NCBI GenBank assembly: GCA_023249375.1
Contig: JAHFCT010000006.1
Coordinates: forward strand, 1-64,000
DNA: 64,000 nucleotides
Direction: 5' to 3'
From: Gemmatimonadota bacterium
GTDB taxonomy: Bacteria; Gemmatimonadota; Gemmatimonadetes; Gemmatimonadales; Gemmatimonadaceae
In this document: piece after piece, positions 7,485-17,500 of the stretch
Layout of the letters: each line of letters begins with the position of its first letter
Numbering within the stretch: position 1 is the first letter of the stretch
Program-made: the position numbers and the translations under genes
Notes under the pieces: model-generated
Database searches by the model: none
Told to the model about the DNA's origin: nothing
The model's input: only the letters and a program-made list of their open reading frames with translations

Positions 7485-9977
7485 CTAGAACGTGCCGCGG
7501 TGCGTGGACGACCAGCGCGTGGCACCCTCGCTGCACAGCGGCTGACCATTAGAGCCGTTCAACGCTAGCGACCACGTGCCACTGGCGTTGCTGGCGATGG
7601 CGGCGGCAGCGGGGAATCCACCGACGCCACTCAGGTCGGGCATGTCGAGCACCAGTGCCCCCGATCCGAGCGAAGCCACCGACGCCGTCACGGTCGACGT
7701 GTGAGTGCCTCCAACGTAGCGAAGCGTCACGGTGCTGCCGGCACTTGCGACGGCGGTCGCATCGAGCTGGGCCTGCAGTCGCTTGTACGGACCGGCGATC
7801 GGCTGGACGGTCGGTGCGACGACGGCGGGCAGCGCGACGCTTCGCGGCAGCAGGCTGTGGAAGCTCACGCTCGCGGTACGTGCACCATGGCCCGCGCCGC
7901 CGCCAGAGGCGATCTCGAGCAGATGATAGTCATCGGCGCGCTGGTTGACCGTTGGCACACCGTAGATGAACGTCGCCAGGTTGCCCGCGGTCGCGCCGAA
8001 TCCCACCTTCCGCAGCTCAGCAGGCGTGCAGGCGCTGCCGCTGAGGTAGCTCATGGTCACAACGCCGCTGTCGCCCGCGAGCCCGCCGACGCCGAGCGAT
8101 GCGATGGCCGGGGCGAACGAGTTGGGGCCGACGATGCTGACGAGGCCAACCGACTCACCGGCGAGAAGGTTCAGGTCTCGCGTCAGCGCGTAACGGTATC
8201 CACCTTGCTGCGTCGTGCCGGTGCCAATGAGATCATGCGTGCCATCGCGAACGCCTGTGATGGTGAAGTCAGGCGCCGCCTGCGTCGAGACAGCGCTGCC
8301 GCCACCCATCTGCCACGTGAACACCTCGATTGGCCCGGCGTGCTGCGCTGATCCCCGAACGGATTTGGTTGAAGGCGGCGCGCCTGTGCAGAGCACGATC
8401 GGCGCCGCCGACAGCTCGCTGAACGTGCCGTAGCGAACCACGAGTCCTTCGCTCGGCGTGCTGTACGCGAAGCCGGCGCGATCTGTCGACACGGTGAACT
8501 GGTACATACCCTGCGTACCCACGACCGGCGTCCACGGTCCCGTGCCGTCTTGCATCGCGACCCATTGTGGCGACGCGCACGCCGACCAGTCGAGCACGAC
8601 GCTGGCACTCGCTCCACTCGAAGGACCGACCGTGATGGTGACGGTGCCAGCGATTGGATCAAGCGCGGGTGTGCCCGCGCCGCCCGCGGGAAGCGCGATC
8701 GCGCGCACCGTCGCCGAGTAGCTGCCGGGCGCCACACTGCGGTCGACCGCGACGGTCAGCACCGTGCTGTTGCCGGTCAGGCTGGACTGTGCCGCCGAGA
8801 TGCTCACGCCGCTGGTGCTACTCGATGCTTCGATGTTCACGACGCCGGTGAACGCGGTGCGAGCGAGCGTGAGAGCCAGCGTCGCCATTGAACCAGGGTT
8901 CACGGTAACGAGCGGCGGCGACAAGGTCATGGCCACGCGCGACTCGAGGATTCGCAATTGCAGCTGCACGGCGGCGTCGCCGAGCCGCTGGCTGCGGCCG
9001 CGCAGCGTCACGATGAATGTTCCCGTGGGCGCGGCGGCGCCGACGGCAAACGTCACCGTGGCGCTAGCCTCCGAGCCGCTTCCGCCCTGAAACGACGCCG
9101 ACACATTGGCCGGAAGCCCCTCGGCGGAAAAGGCGAGCGCGTCGCCGCTGCCAAAACGATTGATAAGGATGTCCCGCGAGACAACCGATGCCTGCGCCGT
9201 CTCCGCCTCGCTCGTCAGGAGCTGCAGCGAGTCGGCAGGAACGACGAGCGTCAGCGCCGCGAGGCGATCGGGTGCGCCGGCACTCGATCCACGCAGCGAC
9301 ACCGCATACGTGCCCGGCGCTACACTCGGTGCGACGCTGATCGTTGCACTGGCGTTCGATCCGCTCACGGGGTTTGCCGAAATGACCGCGGTAATCCCCG
9401 CGGGGCCGATGAGCGAGAGCGTCACCGGATCGGGGGCGTTGACGCGGGCGATCGCGATGCCCAGCGGTGCGCCGCCGCCGCGGATGATGGTGAGCGTCTG
9501 GTCGGAGAGCGTGAGCGTGATCGCGGGGACGGCGGTGACCTGGATGGTGAGCGATGCACTCGCGGCGCCGTTGTTGCCGCCTGTGCCGCGCACCGTCACT
9601 GCGTACGAGCCGGCCGGCACACCAGCGCCCACCGTCACGGTGACGGTCGACGTTGACACCGTACCGGTTGCCACCGCGGGACCGATGGTCACGTCGACGT
9701 TCGGCGGGACGTCCGTTACGGAGAGTGCAATGTCCCCTTGGAAGCCGCCGAGCCGAGTGACCGCCACCGACGCCGTCGCCGTGCCTCCTTGTGGCACCGT
9801 GACGCTGGTCGGCTGGATGGCCGCGGCGAGTTGCGTCTCCGGCGTGTGCGTTCCCTCGATGACGCGGTCGAGGTTGCACGCCGCCACTGCCCCGGAGGCG
9901 GCGCACGCCGCGAAGAAGGTCCACCGCAGCGAGGCACGGTTGTGCGAGGTCACGATCACAATCTCGGCCGGCGACAC
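7485..9977 (-). CDS. Large lipoprotein with tandem Ig-like repeats
   Basis: An 830-residue surface protein. A hydrophobic N-terminus ends in a lipobox-like ASGAVAAC (Cys34), so membrane anchoring by lipidation is likely. Residues 50-430 hold four bacterial Ig-like units of about 95 residues. Each opens with a hydrophobic TVPQGG-type turn and closes with a conserved G-x-Y-x-V-x-V-R-G strand (GSYAVTVRGTGG, GTYAVSLRGSS, GTFIVTLRGRS, GSYSATVRAI). The remaining 400 residues are beta-rich, without a recognised domain. Start is GTG at 9977; a later GTG in the same frame is possible. It lies between two plug-like proteins, 36 bases upstream of one of them. Adhesion or a matrix role is possible but unproven. 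Confidence 0.72.
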   Translation of the reverse strand: MSPAEIVIVTSHNRASLRWTFFAACAASGAVAACNLDRVIEGTHTPETQLAAAIQPTSVTVPQGGTATASVAVTRLGGFQGDIALSVTDVPPNVDVTIGPAVATGTVSTSTVTVTVGAGVPAGSYAVTVRGTGGNNGAASASLTIQVTAVPAITLTLSDQTLTIIRGGGAPLGIAIARVNAPDPVTLSLIGPAGITAVISANPVSGSNASATISVAPSVAPGTYAVSLRGSSAGAPDRLAALTLVVPADSLQLLTSEAETAQASVVSRDILINRFGSGDALAFSAEGLPANVSASFQGGSGSEASATVTFAVGAAAPTGTFIVTLRGRSQRLGDAAVQLQLRILESRVAMTLSPPLVTVNPGSMATLALTLARTAFTGVVNIEASSSTSGVSISAAQSSLTGNSTVLTVAVDRSVAPGSYSATVRAIALPAGGAGTPALDPIAGTVTITVGPSSGASASVVLDWSACASPQWVAMQDGTGPWTPVVGTQGMYQFTVSTDRAGFAYSTPSEGLVVRYGTFSELSAAPIVLCTGAPPSTKSVRGSAQHAGPIEVFTWQMGGGSAVSTQAAPDFTITGVRDGTHDLIGTGTTQQGGYRYALTRDLNLLAGESVGLVSIVGPNSFAPAIASLGVGGLAGDSGVVTMSYLSGSACTPAELRKVGFGATAGNLATFIYGVPTVNQRADDYHLLEIASGGGAGHGARTASVSFHSLLPRSVALPAVVAPTVQPIAGPYKRLQAQLDATAVASAGSTVTLRYVGGTHTSTVTASVASLGSGALVLDMPDLSGVGGFPAAAAIASNASGTWSLALNGSNGQPLCSEGATRWSSTHRGTF

Positions 9978-10060
9978 GCGCGGAGCAACCGTGGGGTATC
10001 GGATGTGCGCAGTCGAGCCGCCCCCTCGTGCTCGTGAGGTCGCGTGCGCGCGAGGTTGTT

Positions 10061-10110
10061 GCGTGCGTCGCTAGGTCGCCTGCGTGCCTCGCTAGGTCGC
10101 CTGCGTGCGC
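10061..10110. repeat. 21-bp tandem repeat in a divergent intergenic region
   Basis: Two near-identical 21-base units (10061-10081 and 10082-10102), differing at one base and built on CGCTAGGTCGCCTGCGTGC, then the beginning of a third. They lie between the divergent starts of the Ig-like lipoprotein and the next gene, where they could affect either promoter. There are too few units, and they are directly adjacent, so this is not a CRISPR. Confidence 0.7.
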
Positions 10111-10177
10111 CGTTGCCGCTTGCCTGCTTTGCGGCGGCGTCCAATATTCTGCCTTCCACGTCCCCCGAGAAACGTCG

Positions 10178-11344
10178 ATGCTCACGCGCACCGTTTTCAG
10201 TCGCCTTCGGCGCACGAGGGCGCTCGCCCCGCTCGCATTGTTGGCGACGCTCGCTCCCGGGCGGGCGGCATCGCAGGGCGCCCCGGCCTCACTCGCGGGA
10301 GTCGTGCGGGACTCTTCGGGCGTCCCGGTGGGCAAAGCCGAAGTGGTGCTGCTGCAGGGCGGCGTCGAGTTGCGTCGCCTCATCGTCGACGAGGGCGGCC
10401 ACTTTGTGATGCTCGATGTCCAGCCGGGAACGTATGTGGCCTGGGTGCGCCGCATGGGCTTTGCCAGCGCGGAGTACAACTGGGCCGCCGCCGCCGGCAG
10501 GCGCGACTCGGTCACCGCCATGTTGCGCGTCATCCCGCACGGGCTCGATGCCGTCGTCGTGCGCGCTCGCGAAGACAAGGACATGAAAGGCTCGGCGCAG
10601 ATCCTCGGACTCGTGGTAGACACCGAGGGCCGGCCGCTGGCCGAGGCAAACGTGGAGCTCGTCGGTGCCGATCGCGCCGGCGAGACGCTCGAGAACGGCG
10701 GCTTCCTCTTCCGGCCGCTCCCCATCGGGCCGTACGTCGTTCGCGTACGCAAGCTCGGCTACGTTCCCCAGAGCGTGACGATGCAGTTGCAGGTCGCCGA
10801 GGAGCGCGAGGTCGTCATCCGGATGCATCCGCTGATGGGCAATCTGGCGACGGTGAACGTCGTCGCGTCCAGCGGATTCGACGCGCGCGCCGAGCGCGCC
10901 CTCAAGGACCTCGACGCGCGGCTGCGCTGGCGCAGCGCGCGCGACCTGGTGATGGGGCCCAACGAGCTGAAGCGCTTCGCGGGGCAGTCGCTCGAGTGGA
11001 TAAACCGCGCCACGGGAGTGGCGCAGCGCACGCAGTTCAGGATGCGTGGCGTGAAGAGCCTCAGCAGAGTTGGCGGCTCGGCAGGCACGGGCGTGTCCGG
11101 ACGCACGGGCGTGCAGACGCTTGGCGCCGAGGGCGATGCCTGCATTCTCGAGAACGGCACGCGATTCGTGCGGCAGCCGCTCTGGACGTATCAGGTGCAG
11201 GACATCGAACTGCTTGAGGTCTACGATTCGTACGGCGACGACACGCGCACCGTGGATACGTACATGACCGGCCGTTGCATGCGCGGTCCCGACGGAACGC
11301 ATCCTATATGGTATGTCGTCTGGCTGCGGGGACGCGAGCGCTGA
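10178..11344 (+). CDS. Exported carboxypeptidase-regulatory-like protein, short plug-like form
   Basis: Start set at the ATG of MLTRTVFSRLRRTR, because a signal peptide follows at once (hydrophobic ALAPLALLATLAPG, cleavage near AASQ). The open frame back to 10028 has no signal and crosses the tandem repeat. The 388 residues contain two carboxypeptidase regulatory-like units (LAGVVRDSSGVPVGKAEVVL at about 38 and ILGLVVDTEGRPLAEANVEL at about 143). They end in a plug-like segment with a single Cys pair (DACILENGTR and GRCMRG). No beta barrel follows. It resembles the product of 5928-7448; both flank the Ig-like lipoprotein. Function unknown; cell-envelope location is inferred. Confidence 0.68.
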   Translation: MLTRTVFSRLRRTRALAPLALLATLAPGRAASQGAPASLAGVVRDSSGVPVGKAEVVLLQGGVELRRLIVDEGGHFVMLDVQPGTYVAWVRRMGFASAEYNWAAAAGRRDSVTAMLRVIPHGLDAVVVRAREDKDMKGSAQILGLVVDTEGRPLAEANVELVGADRAGETLENGGFLFRPLPIGPYVVRVRKLGYVPQSVTMQLQVAEEREVVIRMHPLMGNLATVNVVASSGFDARAERALKDLDARLRWRSARDLVMGPNELKRFAGQSLEWINRATGVAQRTQFRMRGVKSLSRVGGSAGTGVSGRTGVQTLGAEGDACILENGTRFVRQPLWTYQVQDIELLEVYDSYGDDTRTVDTYMTGRCMRGPDGTHPIWYVVWLRGRER

Positions 11345-11374
11345 AAATGCATGGGGGCTGAAGCGGGTTCTACA

Positions 11375-11411
11375 GACTACCGCTGAGGCAGATTCGACGG
11401 ATCAGTACGGA
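11375..11411. repeat. Degraded single arm of the R repeat family
   Basis: GACTACCGCTGAGGCAGA followed by TTCGACGGATCAGTACGGA aligns with the left arm of intact R copies (GACTACCACGGATGACACGG, then ATTGAACGGAT and AACACGGA). No matching right arm is found nearby. It sits in the 90-base gap between convergent genes and looks like a remnant. Confidence 0.35.
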
Positions 11412-11434
11412 GAGCTCGAACTCCCGGTGACGCC

Positions 11435-12559
11435 TTACGCCGTCGCGCCGCGGGCGGCGACCGGCCAGAGACACTCCACACGTCCATCGCGCACACCGAC
11501 ATACCAGTCGTACAGGTCAACCGTGGGATCACAGTGTCCCGGCACCAGCCGCAGCTTTTCCCCGAGTACCGGCATCGTGGATTCGCTGGCGACGTCGAGC
11601 TTGCCATGCTCATCCGAGAAGTTCACGTACTCAAGATCCGGCTTGCCCCACACGGTGGGCAAGCCTGAGTCCATCGACACCGCCTTTGCCCCGGCGTCGA
11701 GCACTGCTCGCCCCGACTGCGGTGCGCTCATCACCGTCGAGAGCACAAACAGCGCGTGGCGGAACGTGCTCACGGGCTGGCCTGCGGCGTCCAGGTTCCG
11801 CGCGTAGTCGGCGTCCATGAAGAGGTAGCTCCCCGCCTGGATCTCGGTGAGTGCGCGCGCGGCCATTTCGAGTTCGAATGTCCCCGTGCCGGCACCGCCG
11901 ACCAGCGGACACGCAAGGCCGTGCGCGTGCAGCGCGTCAAGCGTGCGGTGCACGGCATCCGCCGCCGCCGTGCTGAGCGCCTGGCGCTCGGTGACGGTGC
12001 GGCGGTGCTGCGCGCTGCCCTGATACGCCTGCAGTCCGCCGAAGATGAGATGCTTGGACGTCGCAATGGTCTTGGCGAGCGCCGCCGCCGCGGGACCCGG
12101 CTCGATGCCGCAGCGCGCGCCGCCGACGTCGATTTCTACCAGCACCGTCATCCGCCGACCCGATGCCGCCGCGGCCTGCTCGATCCACGCGATCTGCGCG
12201 GCATCGTCGACGCAGACGGCGACCTTTGCGACCGCCGATAACGCGCAGAGTCGCGCGAGCTTTGTTGCGCCGACGATCTCGTTGCTGACGAGGATGTCGG
12301 GTATGCCGCCCCACGCCAACACCTCCGCCTCCGCGACCTTCTGCACGCAGCTTCCCACCGCGCCGCGCGCCATTTGCATCTTGGCGATCACGGGCGACTT
12401 ATGCGTCTTGGCGTGCGGACGCAGCTTGACGCCGGCGGCTGACACCAGTGCCGTCATGTGATCGAGGTTGTATTCGAACGCGTCGAGATCAATCACCAGG
12501 GCGGGCGTGTCGATCTCGTCCTCACGCATGCCGGGAACGGCCGGGGGAGTCTGCAGCAT
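11435..12559 (-). CDS. DSD1-family PLP enzyme (D-threonine aldolase / D-serine dehydratase-like)
   Basis: A 374-residue fold-type III PLP enzyme. The N-terminal alanine-racemase-like barrel carries the PLP lysine in RPHAKTHK (Lys51). The C-terminal beta domain ends with PGHCDPTVDLYDWYVG, whose His342 and Cys343 match the metal-binding pair of this family. DTPALVIDLDAFEYNLDHM near the start is also typical. Members cleave D-threonine or D-3-hydroxyaspartate to glycine plus aldehyde, or deaminate D-serine; sequence alone does not choose. It lies 72 bases downstream of the methionine operon on the same strand, so read-through is possible. Confidence 0.85.
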   Translation of the reverse strand: MLQTPPAVPGMREDEIDTPALVIDLDAFEYNLDHMTALVSAAGVKLRPHAKTHKSPVIAKMQMARGAVGSCVQKVAEAEVLAWGGIPDILVSNEIVGATKLARLCALSAVAKVAVCVDDAAQIAWIEQAAAASGRRMTVLVEIDVGGARCGIEPGPAAAALAKTIATSKHLIFGGLQAYQGSAQHRRTVTERQALSTAAADAVHRTLDALHAHGLACPLVGGAGTGTFELEMAARALTEIQAGSYLFMDADYARNLDAAGQPVSTFRHALFVLSTVMSAPQSGRAVLDAGAKAVSMDSGLPTVWGKPDLEYVNFSDEHGKLDVASESTMPVLGEKLRLVPGHCDPTVDLYDWYVGVRDGRVECLWPVAARGATA

Positions 12560-12631
12560 CAGATTGGCTCGGGATGGGGGAGCCGCTCGGATAGTATCGT
12601 GCGCGGTGGAACTGGTGTCGAGTGCGACCGC

Positions 12632-14509
12632 CTACGCGCGAAACACTTCCAGCGCCAGTTCCACTTTCCCGAACGGCGCCGATACCTGCACACCCTGCAC
12701 CGATGGCCGCACGCGCTCGAGCATCTCGCGCGCAATCGCGATCCCCTCGGCTACCGCGTGATCCTTGGACTTGTCGCTCGCGCGCCGCATGCGTTCAATC
12801 ACCGAGTCGGGCACGGTGACGCCGGGCACTTCGTTGGCGAGGAACTCGGCGTTGCGCGCCGAGACCAGCGGCCAAATGCCGGCCACCACCGGTATGCGCG
12901 TGCCGTCGATGCGCTTCAGAAACGACTCAAGCTGTGCCGTGTCGAACACGGGCTGCGTGACCGCGAACTCGGCGCCGGCCTCGACCTTCCACGCGAAGCG
13001 CTTGAGTTCGTGGTCGACGTCGATGGCCACCGGGTTCACGCCAACACCAATGACGTAGCGCGTCGGCGCGCCAATGCTGTTGCCGCCCGGATCGACGCCG
13101 TGATTCAGCCGGCTCACCAGGTTCGTGAGTCCGATGGCGTCGATATCGAACACCGCGGTGGCGTCAGGATACGGTCCCATCTTGGGCGGATCGCCCGTGA
13201 TGAGCAGCACGTTGTGCAAGCCGAGCGCTGACGCGCCGAGCAAGTCGGAAAGCATGCCGAGCAGGTTGCGATCGCGGCAGGCGTAGTGCGTCACCGTCTC
13301 GATGCCGCACTGCTGCTCGATGAGCACGCTCGTGGCGATCGCGCTCATGCGGCTCTGCGCGCGCGGCCCATCGGGGACGTTCACCGCGTCGACGCCAGCG
13401 TCCTTCAGCTTGCGCACCTCATTCAGCATTCTCGACGGATCAACACCTCGCGGCGGCACGATTTCCACGCTCGACACAAACTCGCCGGCAGCGAGCTTGC
13501 GTCCCCAGTGCGACCGATCGGCCAGCGCCACGGGCTGCACCGCGTGCGACTCGTGGTGCACCGTCACCTTCGAGAAGCGGCCGCCGCCTGCCGACTGTTC
13601 CACCGTGGCGTGACGCGGCACGAGCGGACGCACGCCGTCCACCATCGCGCGAATGTGATCGGGGGTCGTGCCGCAGCAACCGCCGACGACGCGCACACCG
13701 GCTTGGATCAGGTGGCGCGCGTAGTTCGCCATGTACTCGGGGTTGGCCATGTACATCACGCGCCCGCCAACATCGCGAGGCATGCCGGCGTTGGGCATGG
13801 CCGAGATCTTCTTGGACGTCACCGGCGCCATGCGCTCAACGGCCTCGAGAATCGTCTGCGGCCCCACCGAGCAGTTGAGCCCGATGATGTCGGCGCCGCT
13901 CGCCTCCAGTGCTTCGGCCACTTCCTCGGGTGGGACGCCGAACGACGTGACGCCATCGTTGCCCACGGTCATCTGTGCAATTACCGGCAGCGAAGCGTCC
14001 ACCGATCGCGCGGCCTTCACCGCCTGCGTGATCTCGTCGAGATCACTGAACGTCTCGAGAATGAAGCAGTCCACGCCGCCCTCGCGCAGCGCGCGCATCT
14101 GCTCGGCGAAGAACTCCTGCGCCTCGTCACGCGAGGTCGGCCCATACGGCTCGATGCGCACGCCGAGCGGTCCCACGGCACCGGCAACCAGCGCGTGATC
14201 GCCCGCTGCTTCGCGCGCCAGCGTGGCGGCCGCGATGTTGAAGTCGCGCACGTGCGCCTCGAGTCCGTAGTGCTGCAGCTTCGGCCGGTTGGCGCCGAAG
14301 GAGTTGGTCTCGAGCAGTTCCGCCCCGGCGCGCACGTAGTCGGCGTGGATGCCGCGCACGAGGTCAGGCTGTCGAACGTTGAGTTCGTCGTAGCACTGAT
14401 TGATAAAGACGCCCTTGGCATAGAGCATCGTTCCCATGGCCCCGTCGGCAATGACCACCTGCTCGGGATCAAGCAGGCGTTGCTTCAACTCGTCGCGCGT
14501 CGCGCTCAT
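12632..14509 (-). CDS. Bifunctional homocysteine S-methyltransferase / methylenetetrahydrofolate reductase
   Basis: A 625-residue fusion. Residues 1-300 form a homocysteine methyltransferase barrel with the zinc ligands in GLNCSVG (Cys213) and GGCCGTT (Cys278, Cys279). Residues 330-625 form a MetF-like flavoprotein reductase (FVSSVEIVPPRGVDPSRML, then LLITGDPPKMGPYPDATAVF). The same fusion is known as YitJ-type. It would make 5-methyl-THF for methionine synthesis and may itself methylate homocysteine. The start ATG overlaps the metH stop as ATGA, which fixes the start; the open frame upstream is a shadow of metH. Translational coupling with metH supports joint function. Confidence 0.92.
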   Translation of the reverse strand: MSATRDELKQRLLDPEQVVIADGAMGTMLYAKGVFINQCYDELNVRQPDLVRGIHADYVRAGAELLETNSFGANRPKLQHYGLEAHVRDFNIAAATLAREAAGDHALVAGAVGPLGVRIEPYGPTSRDEAQEFFAEQMRALREGGVDCFILETFSDLDEITQAVKAARSVDASLPVIAQMTVGNDGVTSFGVPPEEVAEALEASGADIIGLNCSVGPQTILEAVERMAPVTSKKISAMPNAGMPRDVGGRVMYMANPEYMANYARHLIQAGVRVVGGCCGTTPDHIRAMVDGVRPLVPRHATVEQSAGGGRFSKVTVHHESHAVQPVALADRSHWGRKLAAGEFVSSVEIVPPRGVDPSRMLNEVRKLKDAGVDAVNVPDGPRAQSRMSAIATSVLIEQQCGIETVTHYACRDRNLLGMLSDLLGASALGLHNVLLITGDPPKMGPYPDATAVFDIDAIGLTNLVSRLNHGVDPGGNSIGAPTRYVIGVGVNPVAIDVDHELKRFAWKVEAGAEFAVTQPVFDTAQLESFLKRIDGTRIPVVAGIWPLVSARNAEFLANEVPGVTVPDSVIERMRRASDKSKDHAVAEGIAIAREMLERVRPSVQGVQVSAPFGKVELALEVFRA

Positions 14510-17500
14510 GAAGCCTCCGCCGCGGTGCGCACCGCGTAGTACTTGCACTCGGGGTGATGCAGGACAATTGCCGCCGTGCTTTGTTCGGGCACGAGTTGGA
14601 ACGACTCGGTGAGCGTCAGGCCGAGCGCCTGTTCCGCCGGGAGCAATCGGAAGAGCGGTGCGTGATCGTCGAGGTCGGGGCAGGCGCCGTAGCCCCACGA
14701 GTAGCGCTTGCCCTGCTCGGCGGCGACGCCAAGCTCGCGTCGAATGCGCGCGTGCATCCACTGCGCCGTGGCCTCGGCGGCCTCGACCGCGATGCCGTGC
14801 ACGAGGAACGCCTCGCTGTATTCGCCCGCGCCCTGAAGCTGCGCAAAGCGTTCCGACGCCGCCTGACCGACGGTCACCACTTGCAGCGCGATGACATCCA
14901 CGTCGTCGCTCGCGAGCGGGCGCACGTAGTCGGCGAGGCACAGCCGCTCGCGTCCGGCCTGCCGCGGGAATTCAAACCGCGCAATCTCACGGCGGGCGCC
15001 GCCGTCGCTCTCGAACGCCGCGGGGTCATACAGGACAATCGCGTTGCCGTCGGCCTGCGCCGGGAAGTAGCCATACACCGCCTGCGGCTGCAGCCAGCCA
15101 TCGCGTATCGACTCGGCCTCGAGTCGTGTGCGCGCCGGTTCGAACTCCTCGCGCACGATCTTGTCGAATGCGTCACCTGAGCCGCGCCCACCCCACTGCA
15201 GACGGTAGAGTTCGTCGAGGTCAAGAAGCGCAAGCACTTCACCGAGAGGAATGTCGCGCAGCACGCGCGGACCAAAGAACGGCGCGCGCGGAATGGCAAC
15301 ATCCGCGCGCACGTCGCTGCGATCTCCGCCGCGCTCGCCGGCGCGCACGTCCTTGCCGACGTTCGTGTGCAGGAAGACGTCGTTGCGCGCGTCGTCGAGC
15401 AGTTTCTTCGTGAAATCGCCGCGCGCGGCGGGATCCTGGAGGCGGTCCATCGTCTCGAGCCCTTCGAACGCGTCCTTGCAGTAGAAGACGCCTGACTCGT
15501 AGGCGCGCTCGCCGTCGACGAACATCGCACGGCGCCCGAAGCGCCGATTGATCGCCGCGCCGCCAATGAGCACGGGAATCTGCATGCCACGGCGATCGAG
15601 TTCCTGCACGCAGAGCGGCATCTGCTTGGACGTGCTCACGAGCAGGGCGCTGAGCCCGATGGCATCGGCCTTCAATTCAATCGCCTTGTCGACGATGGTG
15701 TTGACGGGCACCTGCTTGCCGAGGTCGTGCACCGTGTAGCCGTTATTGGCGAGGATCGTGTTTACCAGCGACTTGCCGATGTCGTGGACGTCGCCGTAGA
15801 CCGTGGCGAGCACCACCGTCCCCTTGGTGTAGCCCTCCTGCCGCTCGAGGAACTGCTCGAGGTGCTTTACCGCCCGCTTCATTACCTCGGCGCTCTGCAG
15901 CACGAACGGAAGGATGAGTTCGCCCGACCCGAACTTGTCGCCGACTTCCTTCATGGCGGGGAGGAGCACCTCGTTGAGCACGCGCACCGGATGCTCGCGC
16001 ACCTGGGCGGCATCGAGCGCATCTTCGATCCCTTCCTTCTTGCGGTGCACCACCATCCAGTGCACGCGCTGCTCGGGCGTCATCCCCTCGGTCGGATCCG
16101 CCTTTTCATTCGCCTGTCGTCCGCCGTCTGCGCTCTGCGAGAAGTGTTCGATGAGCTTCTGCAGCGCATCCGCGCGGCGGTTGAAGATCAAGTCGTCGGC
16201 GAGGGCGCGCTCAGCGGCGGGGATCTCGGCGTACGGCGTGATATGCGCGGGGTTCACGATGGCGGCGTCGAGCCCGGCCTGCACGCAATGGTGGAGGAAG
16301 ACCGAGTTGAGCACGCCACGAGCTTCAGGTGCCAGACCGAACGACACATTGCTTACGCCGAGAATCGTGAGCACGCCGGGCAGTGCCGTCTTAATCGCCC
16401 GGATGCCGTCGATCGTCTCGTGCGCCGAGTCGATCCACTCCGCGTCGCCGGTGGCGAGCGTGAAAGTGAGCGCGTCAAAGACGAGATCGTCGGGCGACAT
16501 GCCGTACTCGCCGACGACGATGTCGTGGATCTTGCGCGCCACCTCGAGCTTGCGTGCCGCCGTGCGCGCCATCCCCTGCTCGTCGATCGTGAGCGCGACG
16601 AGCGCCGCGCCGTGCTTCTTGGCGATCGGCACCACGCTTTCAATGCGCTTGCGGCCGTTCTCCATGTTGATGGAGTTCACGAGCGCGCGCCCCGGGACGT
16701 GCTCGAGTGCGCGCGCGATGACGTCGGGCTCGGTGGAGTCGATCATCAGCGGCGTTTCCACCGACTGCGACAGCAGCCGCACCACTTTCTCCATCTGGTC
16801 GGCTTCGTCGGCGCGCTCGGTGACCGCCACGCAGACGTCCAGCACGTGCGCGCCGCCGTCCACCTGCTCGCGCGCGACTTCGAGAATTCCCTCGTAGTCA
16901 TCGGCGAGCAGTAAACGTTTCACTTTGCGAGAACCCTGCGCGTTCACTCGTTCACCGACGAGCAGCGGCGCCGGATCCTGATGCATCGTGATGGCACGCA
17001 TTGCCGACGACACGCGCGGGATGGCGTGCGCCGTACGGGCGGCCGCCGGAGTGCCAGCGCGCACCGCGCGCACCACGGCCTCGAGGTGAGCCGGCGTGGT
17101 GCCGCAGCAGCCGCCCACCACGCGCACGCCGAACTGTTGCACGAACTCCCGAAGTGCCTCGGCCATCGGTGCCGGCTCGAGCGGATAGATCGCGTCGCCG
17201 GTGCCGGTGTTGAGCGGCAGGCCCGCGTTCGGAATGCAGCTGATGGGGCGTGTGGAGTGCTCGGTGAGCCAGCGCACCGGTTCGCGCATGTGCTCGGGGC
17301 CCGTGGAGCAGTTGAGGCCGATCACGTGCACCGGGAGCGACTCGAGCGTCGTCATCGCGCTGGCGATGTCGGTGCCCAGCAGCATGCGTCCGCTCGTGTC
17401 GAGCGTCACCTGCGCCTGCACCGGCAGGCGACGGCCGAGTTCGGCGAACAACTGCTCAAAGCCGGCGATGGCCGCCTTCACTTCAAGGATGTCCTGCGAC

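Noticed and set aside
10061-10110. 21-bp tandem units as a CRISPR
   Set aside because: Units are directly adjacent with no spacers, and only two to three exist.
14510-14941. 144-residue extension of the methyltransferase/MTHFR fusion
   Set aside because: Arginine-rich shadow of the metH reactivation domain. ATG 14509 overlaps the metH stop and starts the family's conserved N-terminus.
16105-16150. Repeat-like stretch (CCGCCGTCTGCGCTCTGC) in the metH linker as an inserted element
   Set aside because: Suggestive of the dispersed short repeats, but no second copy in the window matches well enough, and the linker is in frame and variable in the family.
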